Shown in pieces: positions 43,132 to 52,410 of a stretch of 64,000 nt of DNA. The DNA is from Lacinutrix sp. C3R15. GTDB lineage: Bacteria > Bacteroidota > Bacteroidia > Flavobacteriales > Flavobacteriaceae. Made by a program: the position numbers and the translations under genes. Position 1 is the first letter of the stretch; every line of letters starts with the position of its first letter. Below the pieces are notes generated by a model that saw nothing but the letters and a program-made list of their open reading frames with translations, was not told where the DNA came from and made no database searches. Location of the stretch: the NCBI RefSeq assembly GCF_018860825.1, contig NZ_JAHKPZ010000023.1, positions 102,602-166,601 on the forward strand, written 5' to 3'.

Positions 43132-44208
43132 ATGATTAACGTAACCAAAACCTTTTTGCCTCCACAAGAAGCGTATCAAGCTGTTTTACAACGTGCTTGG
43201 GAAACTGGATGGATGACAAATAGAGGGGTTTTAGTACAGGAATTAGAAGCAACATTAATATCCTATTTGGGGGTGAAAAATATAATAGCAACTACCAATG
43301 GTACTTTACCTATACAAATAGCCATTAAAGGGTTAGGGTTATCTGGAGAAATTATTACTACACCTTTTAGCTATGTAGCCACTACAAGTAGTATTGTTTG
43401 GGAAGGTTGTATACCCGTTTTTGTTGATATACATGATAAATATTTAACCATAGATGAAACCAAAATAGAAGCTGCAATAACTCCAAATACATCCGCAATT
43501 TTAGCAACACACGTTTTTGGAAACCCTTGTCATGTGGAAGCTATTGAAGCGATTGCAATAAAGCACAATTTAAAAGTAATCTATGATGCAGCCCATTCTT
43601 TTGGTGTAGAATATAAAGGGAAAAGTATGTTTAACTATGGCGATGTAAGTACCTGCAGTTTTCATGCTACGAAGCTTTTTCATACTGGAGAAGGTGGTGC
43701 TATGTTTGCGAATAATAAGGCAGTACATGATAAATTATTTTACCACCATAACTTTGGGCATGATGGGCCAGAGGCTTTTCAAGGTTTAGGTATTAATGCA
43801 AAGATGAGTGAGCCGCAGGCCGCTATGGGATTAGCTGTTTTTCCTTATTTTGAAACCATATTAAAGGAAAGAAAAAAAGTAGCAGATGCCTATAAGGATG
43901 CATTTGCTAAAAGCGATTTGCAAGTGTTAAAAATTAGAGAACACACCCAATGGAATTCTTGCTATTATCCTGTGATTTTTAAAAATGAAGCCCAATTATT
44001 AAAAGTAAAACAAGCTTTAGAAACAGAAAATATACACCCAAGACGTTATTTTTACCCTAGTTTAGATACCTTACCTTATGTAAAGGCTGAAGCTTGTGTA
44101 ATATCCCGAAAAATAGCAGCTTCTGTTTTATGTTTGCCACTATATGTAGGTCTTGCAGCTAAAGATGTGGAAAGAATTATTAATATAATAAAAACGAATC
44201 TATGCTAA
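43132..44208 (+). CDS. DegT/DnrJ/EryC1-type sugar aminotransferase
   Basis: 358 aa. PLP enzyme: ATTNGTLPIQIAIKGLGL substrate-recognition block, TTPFSYVATTSSIVWEGC, VFVDIHDKYLTID, ATHVFGNPCHVEAIE, YDAAHSFGVEYKGKS, and the PLP-lysine motif SFHATKLFHTGEGG. It aminates a keto nucleotide sugar. The overlapping downstream NeuD/PglD-like gene would acetylate the new amine, giving an acetamido sugar. A partner dehydratase is not seen in the window. Confidence 0.93.
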   Translation: MINVTKTFLPPQEAYQAVLQRAWETGWMTNRGVLVQELEATLISYLGVKNIIATTNGTLPIQIAIKGLGLSGEIITTPFSYVATTSSIVWEGCIPVFVDIHDKYLTIDETKIEAAITPNTSAILATHVFGNPCHVEAIEAIAIKHNLKVIYDAAHSFGVEYKGKSMFNYGDVSTCSFHATKLFHTGEGGAMFANNKAVHDKLFYHHNFGHDGPEAFQGLGINAKMSEPQAAMGLAVFPYFETILKERKKVADAYKDAFAKSDLQVLKIREHTQWNSCYYPVIFKNEAQLLKVKQALETENIHPRRYFYPSLDTLPYVKAEACVISRKIAASVLCLPLYVGLAAKDVERIINIIKTNLC

Positions 44209-44849
44209 TTGTAGGAGCAAAAGGTTTTGCGAAAGAGGTTTTAGAAGTTATGTGTCAATTAGAAGATGTAGAAAATCTAGCCTTTTATGATGATGTTAAT
44301 TTATATGAAGCTAATATTTTATATGATAAATTTTCTATATTGAAAACTTTAGAAGAGGCTAAAATATATTTTGAAAAAATAGATAGTAGATTTACTTTAG
44401 GGATTGGAAACCCTATTTTACGAAAAATGCTATTTGAGAGATTTAAAGAATTAGGAGGAAAGTTTACAAGTACCATTAGTACGCAATCAATTATAGGAAC
44501 ATATGTTAAAAATATAGGTACAGGAGCCAATATTTTGGATCAAGCAATACTGTCTAACGATGTTTCCATAGGAGATGGAGTAATAGTTTATTATAATGCA
44601 GTATTAACTCATGATGTGCAGGTAGGTGATTTTGTAGAAATTTCTCCGGGAGCAATATTGTTAGGACGTTGTTGTATAGGTGCTTTTTCTCAAATTGGAA
44701 GTCATGCTACTATATTGCCAGATATTGTAATTGGTCAAAATGTAATTGTTGCAGCAGGAGCAGTGGTAACTAAAGATGTTCCAGATAATTGTATGGTTGC
44801 AGGTGTACCCGCAGTAGTAAAAAAACAATTGAAACCTTTGATATTTTAG
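44202..44849 (+). CDS. NeuD/PglD-like sugar O/N-acetyltransferase
   Basis: 215 aa. The N-terminal Rossmann-like PglD domain (MLIVGAKGFAKEVLEVM, LAFYDDV) is followed by a left-handed beta-helix of hexapeptide repeats (IGDGVIVYYNAVLTHDVQVG, IVIGQNVIVAAGAVVTKDVP). The overlap with the aminotransferase by 7 bases argues for joint action: acetyl-CoA-dependent acetylation of the amino sugar. Confidence 0.92.
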   Translation: MLIVGAKGFAKEVLEVMCQLEDVENLAFYDDVNLYEANILYDKFSILKTLEEAKIYFEKIDSRFTLGIGNPILRKMLFERFKELGGKFTSTISTQSIIGTYVKNIGTGANILDQAILSNDVSIGDGVIVYYNAVLTHDVQVGDFVEISPGAILLGRCCIGAFSQIGSHATILPDIVIGQNVIVAAGAVVTKDVPDNCMVAGVPAVVKKQLKPLIF

Positions 44850-44850
44850 T

Positions 44851-45813
44851 ATGGCTAAAGCACTAGTAAGTATTTGTATGATTACTTATGGTCATGAAAA
44901 ATTTATTCAGCAGACTATAGAAAGTGTTTTAATGCAGCAAACTTCCTTCGATTTTGAAGTAATAATCGCTAACGATTGCTCTCCTGATGCTACAGATACT
45001 GTGGTAGAAAATCTAATAAAAAATCACGAAAAAGGGAATCTTATTACCTATTATTCGCATACCAAAAACAAAGGGATGTATGCTAATTTTATGTTTGTAT
45101 TAGATGCATGTAAAGCAAAATATATAGCCTTATGCGAAGGGGATGATTATTGGGTAGACCCATTAAAACTGCAAAAGCAGGTTGATTTTTTAGAAGCCAA
45201 CCCAGACTACGAGGTGTGTTTTACCAATATTAAAATAGTGGATAACTTAAATCAGGTAACTAAAGAAGCACTTTTTAAACCAAGCCTAACCGATGTTTTT
45301 ACTATACATAACTTGCCTAATTGGGCACCAACACTAACCCGTGTATTTAAAAACAGAGATTTTAGTAGTTTGCCTTCTGCGCCAGGGGTAGATAGCGTTA
45401 TGTTGCTGTGGCAATCTAGATTAGGTAACATAAAGCTATTAAATGAAGTAACCGCTGCCTATCGTTTGCATGAAGGTGGTGTGTATAGTGCTATTAATGA
45501 TGCTGCTAAAAAAGCACATATGATACAGACACTAATTGTTTCATTGCAATTATTGCCAAATAATTTAATGTCTAAGTATTTTGGTAAAATTTTAAAAAAC
45601 CTTGTTTTATTACGTTTTTTAGATAAAGAACTGTATATAATCAATAAAAAGGAGGTGCTTTTAGCGTATAAATCATATGGTAGTAAATTGTCATTGGTGT
45701 TGCGTTTAAAAATAAGGCTTGCTTTAGTGCTTGTTTCGTTCCCCTTTATTACCTTGTTTAAACATTTAGAACCTATAGTTTTAAAAGTAATAAACCGTTT
45801 ACTCATATATTAA
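44851..45813 (+). CDS. GT2 family glycosyltransferase
   Basis: 320 aa. ALVSICMITYGHEKFIQQTI, VIIANDCSPDATD, YIALCEGDDYWVDPLKLQKQ are standard for the GT2 branch that carries E-G-D-D-Y-W. The C-terminal end is basic and hydrophobic (LSLVLRLKIRLALVLVSFPF), probably membrane-associated. One base separates it from the acetyltransferase gene. Confidence 0.9.
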   Translation: MAKALVSICMITYGHEKFIQQTIESVLMQQTSFDFEVIIANDCSPDATDTVVENLIKNHEKGNLITYYSHTKNKGMYANFMFVLDACKAKYIALCEGDDYWVDPLKLQKQVDFLEANPDYEVCFTNIKIVDNLNQVTKEALFKPSLTDVFTIHNLPNWAPTLTRVFKNRDFSSLPSAPGVDSVMLLWQSRLGNIKLLNEVTAAYRLHEGGVYSAINDAAKKAHMIQTLIVSLQLLPNNLMSKYFGKILKNLVLLRFLDKELYIINKKEVLLAYKSYGSKLSLVLRLKIRLALVLVSFPFITLFKHLEPIVLKVINRLLIY

Positions 45814-45881
45814 AATAGAAAATAATTAGTAATAAATGATTTTTCTTCTTCCTTGAATAATACTATATTCGTTATTAATAT

Positions 45882-47267
45882 ATGAAGCTTCTTAAAACCC
45901 CTATATTACCTACTAAACAAACGTTTATAAAACGAAATGTACCGCATACACTACACAAAGAAGCTATTTGTATTTATGCAGCTACTGGTTTTTTTATGGA
46001 TGAAGACACCTATTTTAAAGACGAAGTTTGTTTATTACCTGCACATAAGCATACCCTAGATGCGGAAGGATTTCTTATAAATAGAGAACCATGGTTTCAT
46101 TGGCATTATACCCCAAGAGACATCTCTTTTGATCAAGCTTTAAAAGAATATGTAGATTTGTTAACTACTATAACCAAAGAGCAAGTAGGTGATTGCCCTG
46201 TTATTTTACCAATCTCTGGTGGATTGGATAGTAGGAGCCAGGCACTTATTTTTAAAGGACTAAAAAATAAAGTACAGGCCTATAGTTATTCTTTTCCTGG
46301 AGGTTTTCCTGAACATAAAATAAGTGAAAAAATAGCAAAAGTTTGCGGATTTGAATTTGAAGCCTTTACCATTCCTAAAGGGTATTTATGGAAGGATATA
46401 GATGCATTAGCACAAATAAATGGTTGTTTTGCAGAATTTACCCATGCACGTCAAATGGCAGTATTGCCCGCATTGAAACAGAAAGAAGGTGTTTTCGCTC
46501 TTGGGCATTGGGGAGATGTACTCTTTGATAGAGGTGCTCCCGAGGATATTAAAGAAGCAGATGTCATTCCGCTTTTATTAAAAAAAATGCTAAAACCTGG
46601 CGGATTAGAATTTGCAGAAGCACTCTGGAAGTCTTGGGGTTTAGCAGGTGCTTTTAAGCCCTATCTCATATCTAGAATAGAAAAGAGTTTGTCTACCATT
46701 AAAATAGATAACATTAGTGCTCGTGTGCGTGCTTTTAAAACCTCGCAATGGGCACACCGTTGGACCACCACGAATTTAAGTGTCTTTGCCGAAGCACATT
46801 CTATTACTTTACCGTATTATGACGATCGCATGCTGCAGTTTATTTGTACTATTCCAGAGGCGTATTTAGCAGATAGACGCATGCAAATCGCGCACTTACA
46901 GCAAGACAAAGCCTTAGCCAATATTACCTGGCAAGAACAAAAACCGTTTCATTTAAATAATTACCAGTACAATAAAGCACCTTATAATTTACCGTATAGA
47001 ATATGTAATAAGTTAAAACGGGAGTTGTATGCAGTGCTAGGAAATCCGTATATTCAGCGTAATTTTGAGTTGCAGTTTTATGGCGATACAAATGACAAAC
47101 AATTACAGCAACGTATATTTGATCCTTCTTTTTTAGAATTTATACCCAAAGAAGTGGTTACCGAATTTTATGACAAGTTTAAAAACGTAAATTCGGTGTA
47201 TTATTCTACACCAGTAAGTATGTTATTAACTTTTTCCCTTTGGAAAAAACACTTTTATACCAAATAA
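45882..47267 (+). CDS. asparagine synthase-like amidotransferase without glutaminase domain
   Basis: 461 aa. The PP-loop ATP pyrophosphatase motif LPISGGLDSRSQALIF, EAFTIPKGYLWKDIDALAQ, and GHWGDVLFDRG fit the asparagine synthetase B synthase domain. The N-terminal about 110 residues do not start with the catalytic Cys2 of class II glutaminases, and no glutaminase motif (RGPD) is visible, so ammonia must come from elsewhere. Such proteins in O-antigen clusters (WbpS type) amidate uronic acids. With the WbpO/WbpP pair here, a GalNAcA amide is a reasonable guess but not shown. Confidence 0.78.
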   Translation: MKLLKTPILPTKQTFIKRNVPHTLHKEAICIYAATGFFMDEDTYFKDEVCLLPAHKHTLDAEGFLINREPWFHWHYTPRDISFDQALKEYVDLLTTITKEQVGDCPVILPISGGLDSRSQALIFKGLKNKVQAYSYSFPGGFPEHKISEKIAKVCGFEFEAFTIPKGYLWKDIDALAQINGCFAEFTHARQMAVLPALKQKEGVFALGHWGDVLFDRGAPEDIKEADVIPLLLKKMLKPGGLEFAEALWKSWGLAGAFKPYLISRIEKSLSTIKIDNISARVRAFKTSQWAHRWTTTNLSVFAEAHSITLPYYDDRMLQFICTIPEAYLADRRMQIAHLQQDKALANITWQEQKPFHLNNYQYNKAPYNLPYRICNKLKRELYAVLGNPYIQRNFELQFYGDTNDKQLQQRIFDPSFLEFIPKEVVTEFYDKFKNVNSVYYSTPVSMLLTFSLWKKHFYTK

Positions 47268-47270
47268 TTT

Positions 47271-48263
47271 ATGCAATTATCTGTAATTATTCCTGTTTAT
47301 AATGGCGCAGAATTTATTGAGAAATCCTATCATTCTATAATCAATCAACAAATAGAAGATTTTGAAATTTTATATGTAGACAACAACTCTAAAGATGCTT
47401 CGGTACAAAACATACAAAAACTAATAGCAAAAGATACTCGGGTAAAACTTTTTAAACAACCCAAACAAGGCGCTGCGCCAGCCAGAAATTTAGGAATTGA
47501 AAAAGCTATAGGAAGCTATGTGTATATTTTTGATGTAGATGATGAAATATATCCGGAAGCATTGCATAAAATGCTTGCTGTTTTAGATGGTCATCCAAAA
47601 GTGGATGCGGTATTTGGTAAAATGGTGAAATCATACAAAGGTATAGCGGAAACAATTAAGCCTAAAGATGAAACACATAATGTTATTTTTAAAGAAAAAC
47701 CATTTTGGGGTGTTCATTGGTTTTCTAGTTTAAAAAATGTAGTTGGACCTCCAGCTTTTTTATATAGAAAGAAAATATTTAAGGAAATTGGTCTCTATAA
47801 TGAAGAGTTGCGTATAGGTCAAGATACTGCTTTAGATATTAAACTAGGTATGACAAGCAATGTAGCTTTTTTAGACACCTATGTGTATTTGTACTTTAAG
47901 CATCATGCCTCAACAATTCAGCAAACTAAAAAAAATGAAAACATGATATTCTATACATGGGTTCGTTTAGTAAAGGAACATTTACCATTTTATGCAAAGC
48001 ACAAGACTCCTAAGAAGTTTGACAAAATACTTGTAAGCCAGATATATAGCAGTATGGGTAAGTTGATTTTTTATACAAAAGGTTATTCGGAAAGGAAAGT
48101 GAAATATAAAGAGATAATGTTAGAAATTAAACCATTAGAGATCCCTTTTTATTTACAAAGTTATCTTTGGCTTCTTATTTTATTTCCTTTTTCATATATA
48201 CTTAAATTTTATGTTTATTACCTTGTTCCCTTTTATATAAAACATTTTATAAAAAAACTTTAA
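47271..48263 (+). CDS. GT2 family glycosyltransferase
   Basis: 330 aa. [51 protein letters not shown] with D-V-D-D, and [10 protein letters not shown]. The C-terminus has a transmembrane-like stretch ([20 protein letters not shown]) followed by [10 protein letters not shown], so the enzyme may be membrane-anchored. It starts 3 bases after the amidotransferase-like gene, so they share a transcript. Confidence 0.9.
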   Translation: MQLSVIIPVYNGAEFIEKSYHSIINQQIEDFEILYVDNNSKDASVQNIQKLIAKDTRVKLFKQPKQGAAPARNLGIEKAIGSYVYIFDVDDEIYPEALHKMLAVLDGHPKVDAVFGKMVKSYKGIAETIKPKDETHNVIFKEKPFWGVHWFSSLKNVVGPPAFLYRKKIFKEIGLYNEELRIGQDTALDIKLGMTSNVAFLDTYVYLYFKHHASTIQQTKKNENMIFYTWVRLVKEHLPFYAKHKTPKKFDKILVSQIYSSMGKLIFYTKGYSERKVKYKEIMLEIKPLEIPFYLQSYLWLLILFPFSYILKFYVYYLVPFYIKHFIKKL

Positions 48264-48270
48264 TACTAAT

Positions 48271-48852
48271 ATGAAGCGTTTCTTTTTTCTAATAAAACAC
48301 GTCCTAAAAAAACTCCTTATAGCAAGGTTGTTTACTAGTTACGTGGTGAATGATAAAACGATTCAAGAAGATATTAATCAAACCATAAAAGTAAGAGGTT
48401 GTACGGTACAACCAGATACGTTGAAGAAAAGGTTTGAACACTTGATGATTTATTATCCCGATTTTGCTTTTATTTTCTTCTGGAGAATAAAACGTAAGAA
48501 CTATCTATGGAAAAGAGGCTTTACTAAAGCGGTGCCTTGTAAGATTTTTAGAAGTACTAAAATAGCAGGAGGCATGGTATGTTACCATCCGTTTGCTACG
48601 GTTATTAATGCGAAATCTATTGGTGAAAATTTTCAATTTAGAAATGGGTTAACCATAGGGAATAAAAGTAACAATAATACCATGATTCCGGTTATAGGAA
48701 ATAATGTTACGGTTGGTGCTAATGTGGTTATTATAGGCAATATTACTATAGGTAATGATGTGGTTATAGGAGCAGGATCTGTAGTAGTAAAGGATGTGCC
48801 TTCTAATTGTGTTATTGCGGGAAATCCTGCTAAAATTATTAAATTAAAGTAA
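48271..48852 (+). CDS. CysE-like hexapeptide acetyltransferase
   Basis: 193 aa. The C-terminal part is a short left-handed beta-helix ([57 protein letters not shown]). The conserved AGNPAKIIK end is typical of CysE/WcaF-type enzymes. The basic N-terminus is of the type found in polysaccharide loci. It most likely acetylates a sugar hydroxyl; serine acetylation is unlikely by context. Confidence 0.88.
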   Translation: MKRFFFLIKHVLKKLLIARLFTSYVVNDKTIQEDINQTIKVRGCTVQPDTLKKRFEHLMIYYPDFAFIFFWRIKRKNYLWKRGFTKAVPCKIFRSTKIAGGMVCYHPFATVINAKSIGENFQFRNGLTIGNKSNNNTMIPVIGNNVTVGANVVIIGNITIGNDVVIGAGSVVVKDVPSNCVIAGNPAKIIKLK

Positions 48853-48860
48853 GGCTTTAT

Positions 48861-49964
48861 ATGTCGAAAAAAATAAAAGTTTTATATACCATACCCAATT
48901 TTAATACCGCAGGTAGTGGTAGGTCTGTTTATGATTTGGTTGAAAAATTAGATCGTAACCTTTTTGAACCCGAAATATGTTGTTTTCACAATAAGGGCGC
49001 TTATTATAAAGAGGTAGAAAAACTAGGGGTTAAGATGCATCTTTTTCCTTTTACAGCAAGCTACAGGCCTAGAATAACATTTTTACAGCGCGTTTTAAAA
49101 ATTAGAACGTTTTTTAAAGAGAACCAGTTTGATTTGATTCATTCCTGGCATTGGAGTTCTGATATTTCAGAGCCTTTAGCCGCAAGACTGGCAGGAATAC
49201 CTTATGTGTATACCAAAAAAGCAATGGGTTGGGGAAATAGATATTGGTCTTGGCGCTCAAAACTAAGCACCAAAGTTATTGTGGTTAATGAAGATATGAT
49301 GCAGCAGTATTTTCATACCATGCTGCATAAAGCAAAGAAATTTCCATTAGCCATAGATACCAACCGGTATCAAGCTACAGCAGTTAGTGATGCCTTATTA
49401 GAAAAATATGCTTTTAAAAAGGAGGATTTTGTCATATTATCGATAGCAAACTTGGTAGCTGTAAAAGGAATGGAAATCCTTTTTGATGCGGTACAGCAAT
49501 TAGAGGATACTTCTATAAAGGTTTTAATTGTTGGTAATGATACCAATGATTATGGGCAAGAATTAAAAGAACGATACCATAAAAACACAAATATTGTCTT
49601 TGCTGGAAAACAGCTAGAAGTGAGACCGTATTTAGCCTTAGCAGATCTATTTGTTATCCCTACTAAAGACGAAGGAAGGCGAGAAGGGATACCCAATGCA
49701 CCACTAGAAGCCATGGCTACAGAATGTGTGGTGGTCGGTTCTAATGTGTCTGGTGTAAAAGATATTTTAAAGGAATTTCCAGAATACTTGTTTGAAGCGA
49801 GTAATGTGGCTATGTTAGCCGAAAAAATACAGGCCGTTAAGAATATGTCGGAAACCGAAAGAAATGCTTTAGGGAAAGCGATGCGAAAGCAGGTGATTAA
49901 AGAATTTTCAATAGAAGAGTTTCTAAAAAACCATGAAGCCTTATATTTAAGTATTGTTAAATAG
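48861..49964 (+). CDS. GT4 family glycosyltransferase
   Basis: 367 aa. IPNFNTAGSGRSVYDLVEKL and FHNKGAYYKEVEKLGVKMHL in the N-domain; a RWH-type DLIHSWHWSSDISEPLAARL; C-domain LSIANLVAVKGMEILFDAV and the E-x7-E site DEGRREGIPNAPLEAMATEC. GT-B fold, probably retaining. It lies 8 bases after the acetyltransferase and 5 before sulfotransferase 4. Confidence 0.92.
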   Translation: MSKKIKVLYTIPNFNTAGSGRSVYDLVEKLDRNLFEPEICCFHNKGAYYKEVEKLGVKMHLFPFTASYRPRITFLQRVLKIRTFFKENQFDLIHSWHWSSDISEPLAARLAGIPYVYTKKAMGWGNRYWSWRSKLSTKVIVVNEDMMQQYFHTMLHKAKKFPLAIDTNRYQATAVSDALLEKYAFKKEDFVILSIANLVAVKGMEILFDAVQQLEDTSIKVLIVGNDTNDYGQELKERYHKNTNIVFAGKQLEVRPYLALADLFVIPTKDEGRREGIPNAPLEAMATECVVVGSNVSGVKDILKEFPEYLFEASNVAMLAEKIQAVKNMSETERNALGKAMRKQVIKEFSIEEFLKNHEALYLSIVK

Positions 49965-49969
49965 ATTGT

Positions 49970-50962
49970 ATGGCAAAGAATACACAAGAAGTATGGAAAT
50001 CTAAAACACCAGAGCATCTACCAGATTTTATTATAGGAGGTGCCATGAAATCGGGTACCACCAGTTTGCATGCTATTTTACATAGTCATCCAGATATTGC
50101 TATGGCGCATAATGAATTGGGTTTTTTTGATATCGATAGTATGTTGCAGCATCCAGATTATCATTTTTACGACCCTAAAAAAGAAACTTGGACCAGCCAA
50201 TCCATGCAAAAACAGCCAACGCTATTGTGGAATTGGTATGCATCGCAATTTAAAAGTATAGAGAAAAAAGCAAAAATAATAGGTGAAGATTCTACTACGT
50301 ATTTAACTTCTGAAATTGCAGCAAAACGAATCGCTTTACAAGACAAGCCCATAAAACTTATTTTTATATTACGCCATCCTACCAAAAGAACGATATCTAA
50401 TTATTTACACTTACTAAAATCGGGAAGAGCAATATATTCTCTAGAGGATACTTTAAGATATAATCCGAATAGTATTATTAGACGAAGTATGTATCCGGAA
50501 CAGTTAGAAGCCTATTATAAGCACATTCCGTTCGAAAGGATTAAAGTGGTTTTGTTTGAAGATTTATTAGAAAATAAGGAAAAATGCATCCAAGAAGTAT
50601 GCGATTTTTTAGAAGTAGATTTTTCTAAGTTCGATACCAGTGTCTTTAATACACATTCGAATAAAACAAAAACACCAAAGCATATAAAATTACAGCTTCT
50701 TAGAAATCGTTGGTTACGTAAAAGTGGTAACTATAGGTATTCTAATTTTATACCGGTAACTCCAGATTTTCAAAGTAAAATGCCTTTGCAATATCGCATG
50801 ATAGATCGATTGCATAAAAAGCTGAATCCCTTAAAAAGCACTATCAAATTTAAAGCATCCAAGGCTACAGTAGTATTATTAGATGATTTTTTTAAAACAG
50901 AATTTAAAGATTTGGATAGCCTTGTAAAAAAGGAAATTTTTTCTAAATGGTTTAAAAATTAG
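49970..50962 (+). CDS. sulfotransferase (Sulfotransfer_1 family), sulfotransferase 4
   Basis: 330 aa. The clearest of the four: PDFIIGGAMKSGTTSLHAIL is the canonical 5'-phosphosulfate loop, followed by SHPDIAM, GEDSTTYLT, and LIFILRHPTKRTISNYLH with the 3'-phosphate-binding Arg and Ser. RLQ/ERIKVVLFEDLLENKEKC is the conserved region before the C-terminal motif. It should use PAPS and sulfate a polysaccharide hydroxyl or amine. PAPS synthesis genes are not in the window. Confidence 0.93.
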   Translation: MAKNTQEVWKSKTPEHLPDFIIGGAMKSGTTSLHAILHSHPDIAMAHNELGFFDIDSMLQHPDYHFYDPKKETWTSQSMQKQPTLLWNWYASQFKSIEKKAKIIGEDSTTYLTSEIAAKRIALQDKPIKLIFILRHPTKRTISNYLHLLKSGRAIYSLEDTLRYNPNSIIRRSMYPEQLEAYYKHIPFERIKVVLFEDLLENKEKCIQEVCDFLEVDFSKFDTSVFNTHSNKTKTPKHIKLQLLRNRWLRKSGNYRYSNFIPVTPDFQSKMPLQYRMIDRLHKKLNPLKSTIKFKASKATVVLLDDFFKTEFKDLDSLVKKEIFSKWFKN

Positions 50963-50971
50963 ATCGTAGAT

Positions 50972-52408
50972 ATGCTGTTCAACTCTATAGATTTTGCGAT
51001 TTTTTTACCCATAGTTTTTATAGGCTATTGGTTTGTTTTTAAGCATTCTCTAAAAGGGCAGAATATTTTGTTATTGGTCGCTAGTTACGTGTTTTACGGC
51101 TGGTGGGATTATCGCTTTTTGGTACTTATTCTTTTTAGTACCCTTGTAGATTTTTGGATAGGTAATTATTTAAAAAAAACGACAGATACTTCTAAAAGAA
51201 AAATCCTGTTATACACGAGTGTTTTTGTTAATATCGGACTTTTAGGATTCTTTAAATATTATAATTTTTTTATAGATAATTTCACGGCAGCTTTTTCCTT
51301 TTTTGGAAGTGATATACAGCCAAATACTCTAAATATTATTTTACCAGTAGGAATAAGTTTTTACACCTTTCAAACCCTAAGTTATACGATAGATGTATAT
51401 CGGAAAAAGTTAGAACCTACAACTAATTTTATTGCCTTTGCTGCTTTTGTTTCCTTTTTTCCGCAGTTAGTAGCAGGTCCAATAGAACGCGCAACACATT
51501 TATTACCGCAATTTTATGTAAAACGAAAGTTTCAATATGATAAAGCTGTAGATGGATTACGACAAATATTGTGGGGTTTATTTAAAAAGGTAGTTATTGC
51601 AGATAATTGCGCCAAATATGCGAATCTAATTTTTGATAATTACGACACACATTCTGGTAGCACCTTGCTTTTAGGGGCTGTATTTTTTGCCTTTCAAATT
51701 TATGGAGACTTTTCAGGGTATTCGGATATTGCTATAGGTACCTCTAGATTGTTTGGGTTTAACCTGAAACAAAATTTTGCTTTCCCTTATTTTTCAAGAG
51801 ATATAGCAGAGTTTTGGAGAAGATGGCATATATCTTTATCTACCTGGTTTCGGGATTATGTATATATACCATTAGGAGGCTCTCGTGGAAGTAAATGGAA
51901 CCAAATTAGAAATGTGTTTATTATTTTTATTGTCAGTGGATTTTGGCATGGAGCTAACTGGACTTTTATTGCTTGGGGAACATTAAATGCATTTTATTTT
52001 TTACCATTATTACTCTCCAATAAAAACAGAACAAATACAAATGTAGTAGCAGAAAACACTATTTTTCCTAGTGTGAAAGAATTTTTCAGCATGCTATTTA
52101 CATTTTTCATTACAGTTTTAGCTTGGGTATTTTTTAGAGCAGAATCTATTACAAAAGCAGTCGATTATGTGAGTCATATTTTGGATGTTTCCTTATTTTC
52201 TTTGCCAAAAATTAAACCAACTTATTTAATACTATTAATCTTAGTGTTTTTAGTGATTGAGTGGCAGGGAAGAAGAGAACAGTATGGCATTGCTCGGACG
52301 TTTATTAGAAAGCATATTATATTGCGCTATAGTTTCTATTATGCAATTATTATTGCTATATTTTGGTTTGGCGGTAATGAGCAACAATTTATATATTTTC
52401 AGTTCTAA
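50972..52408 (+). CDS. MBOAT family O-acyltransferase 1 (AlgI-like)
   Basis: 478 aa, multi-pass (about ten hydrophobic segments). AlgI-type motifs: YGWWDYRFL, LPVGISFYTFQTLSYTIDVY, FFPQLVAGPIERATHLLPQF, FAFQIYGDFSGYSDIAIG, FWRRWHISLSTWFRDYVYIP, and the catalytic His in SGFWHGANWTF. It moves acetyl groups across the inner membrane for polysaccharide O-acetylation, working with an SGNH-type partner (next gene). Its first 180 residues are almost identical to those of copy 2, even at DNA level. Confidence 0.93.
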   Translation: MLFNSIDFAIFLPIVFIGYWFVFKHSLKGQNILLLVASYVFYGWWDYRFLVLILFSTLVDFWIGNYLKKTTDTSKRKILLYTSVFVNIGLLGFFKYYNFFIDNFTAAFSFFGSDIQPNTLNIILPVGISFYTFQTLSYTIDVYRKKLEPTTNFIAFAAFVSFFPQLVAGPIERATHLLPQFYVKRKFQYDKAVDGLRQILWGLFKKVVIADNCAKYANLIFDNYDTHSGSTLLLGAVFFAFQIYGDFSGYSDIAIGTSRLFGFNLKQNFAFPYFSRDIAEFWRRWHISLSTWFRDYVYIPLGGSRGSKWNQIRNVFIIFIVSGFWHGANWTFIAWGTLNAFYFLPLLLSNKNRTNTNVVAENTIFPSVKEFFSMLFTFFITVLAWVFFRAESITKAVDYVSHILDVSLFSLPKIKPTYLILLILVFLVIEWQGRREQYGIARTFIRKHIILRYSFYYAIIIAIFWFGGNEQQFIYFQF

Positions 52409-52410
52409 AT

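Noticed and set aside
48271..48852. True serine acetyltransferase for cysteine synthesis
   Set aside because: Context is a polysaccharide locus and the N-terminal domain is not the CysE helical domain.
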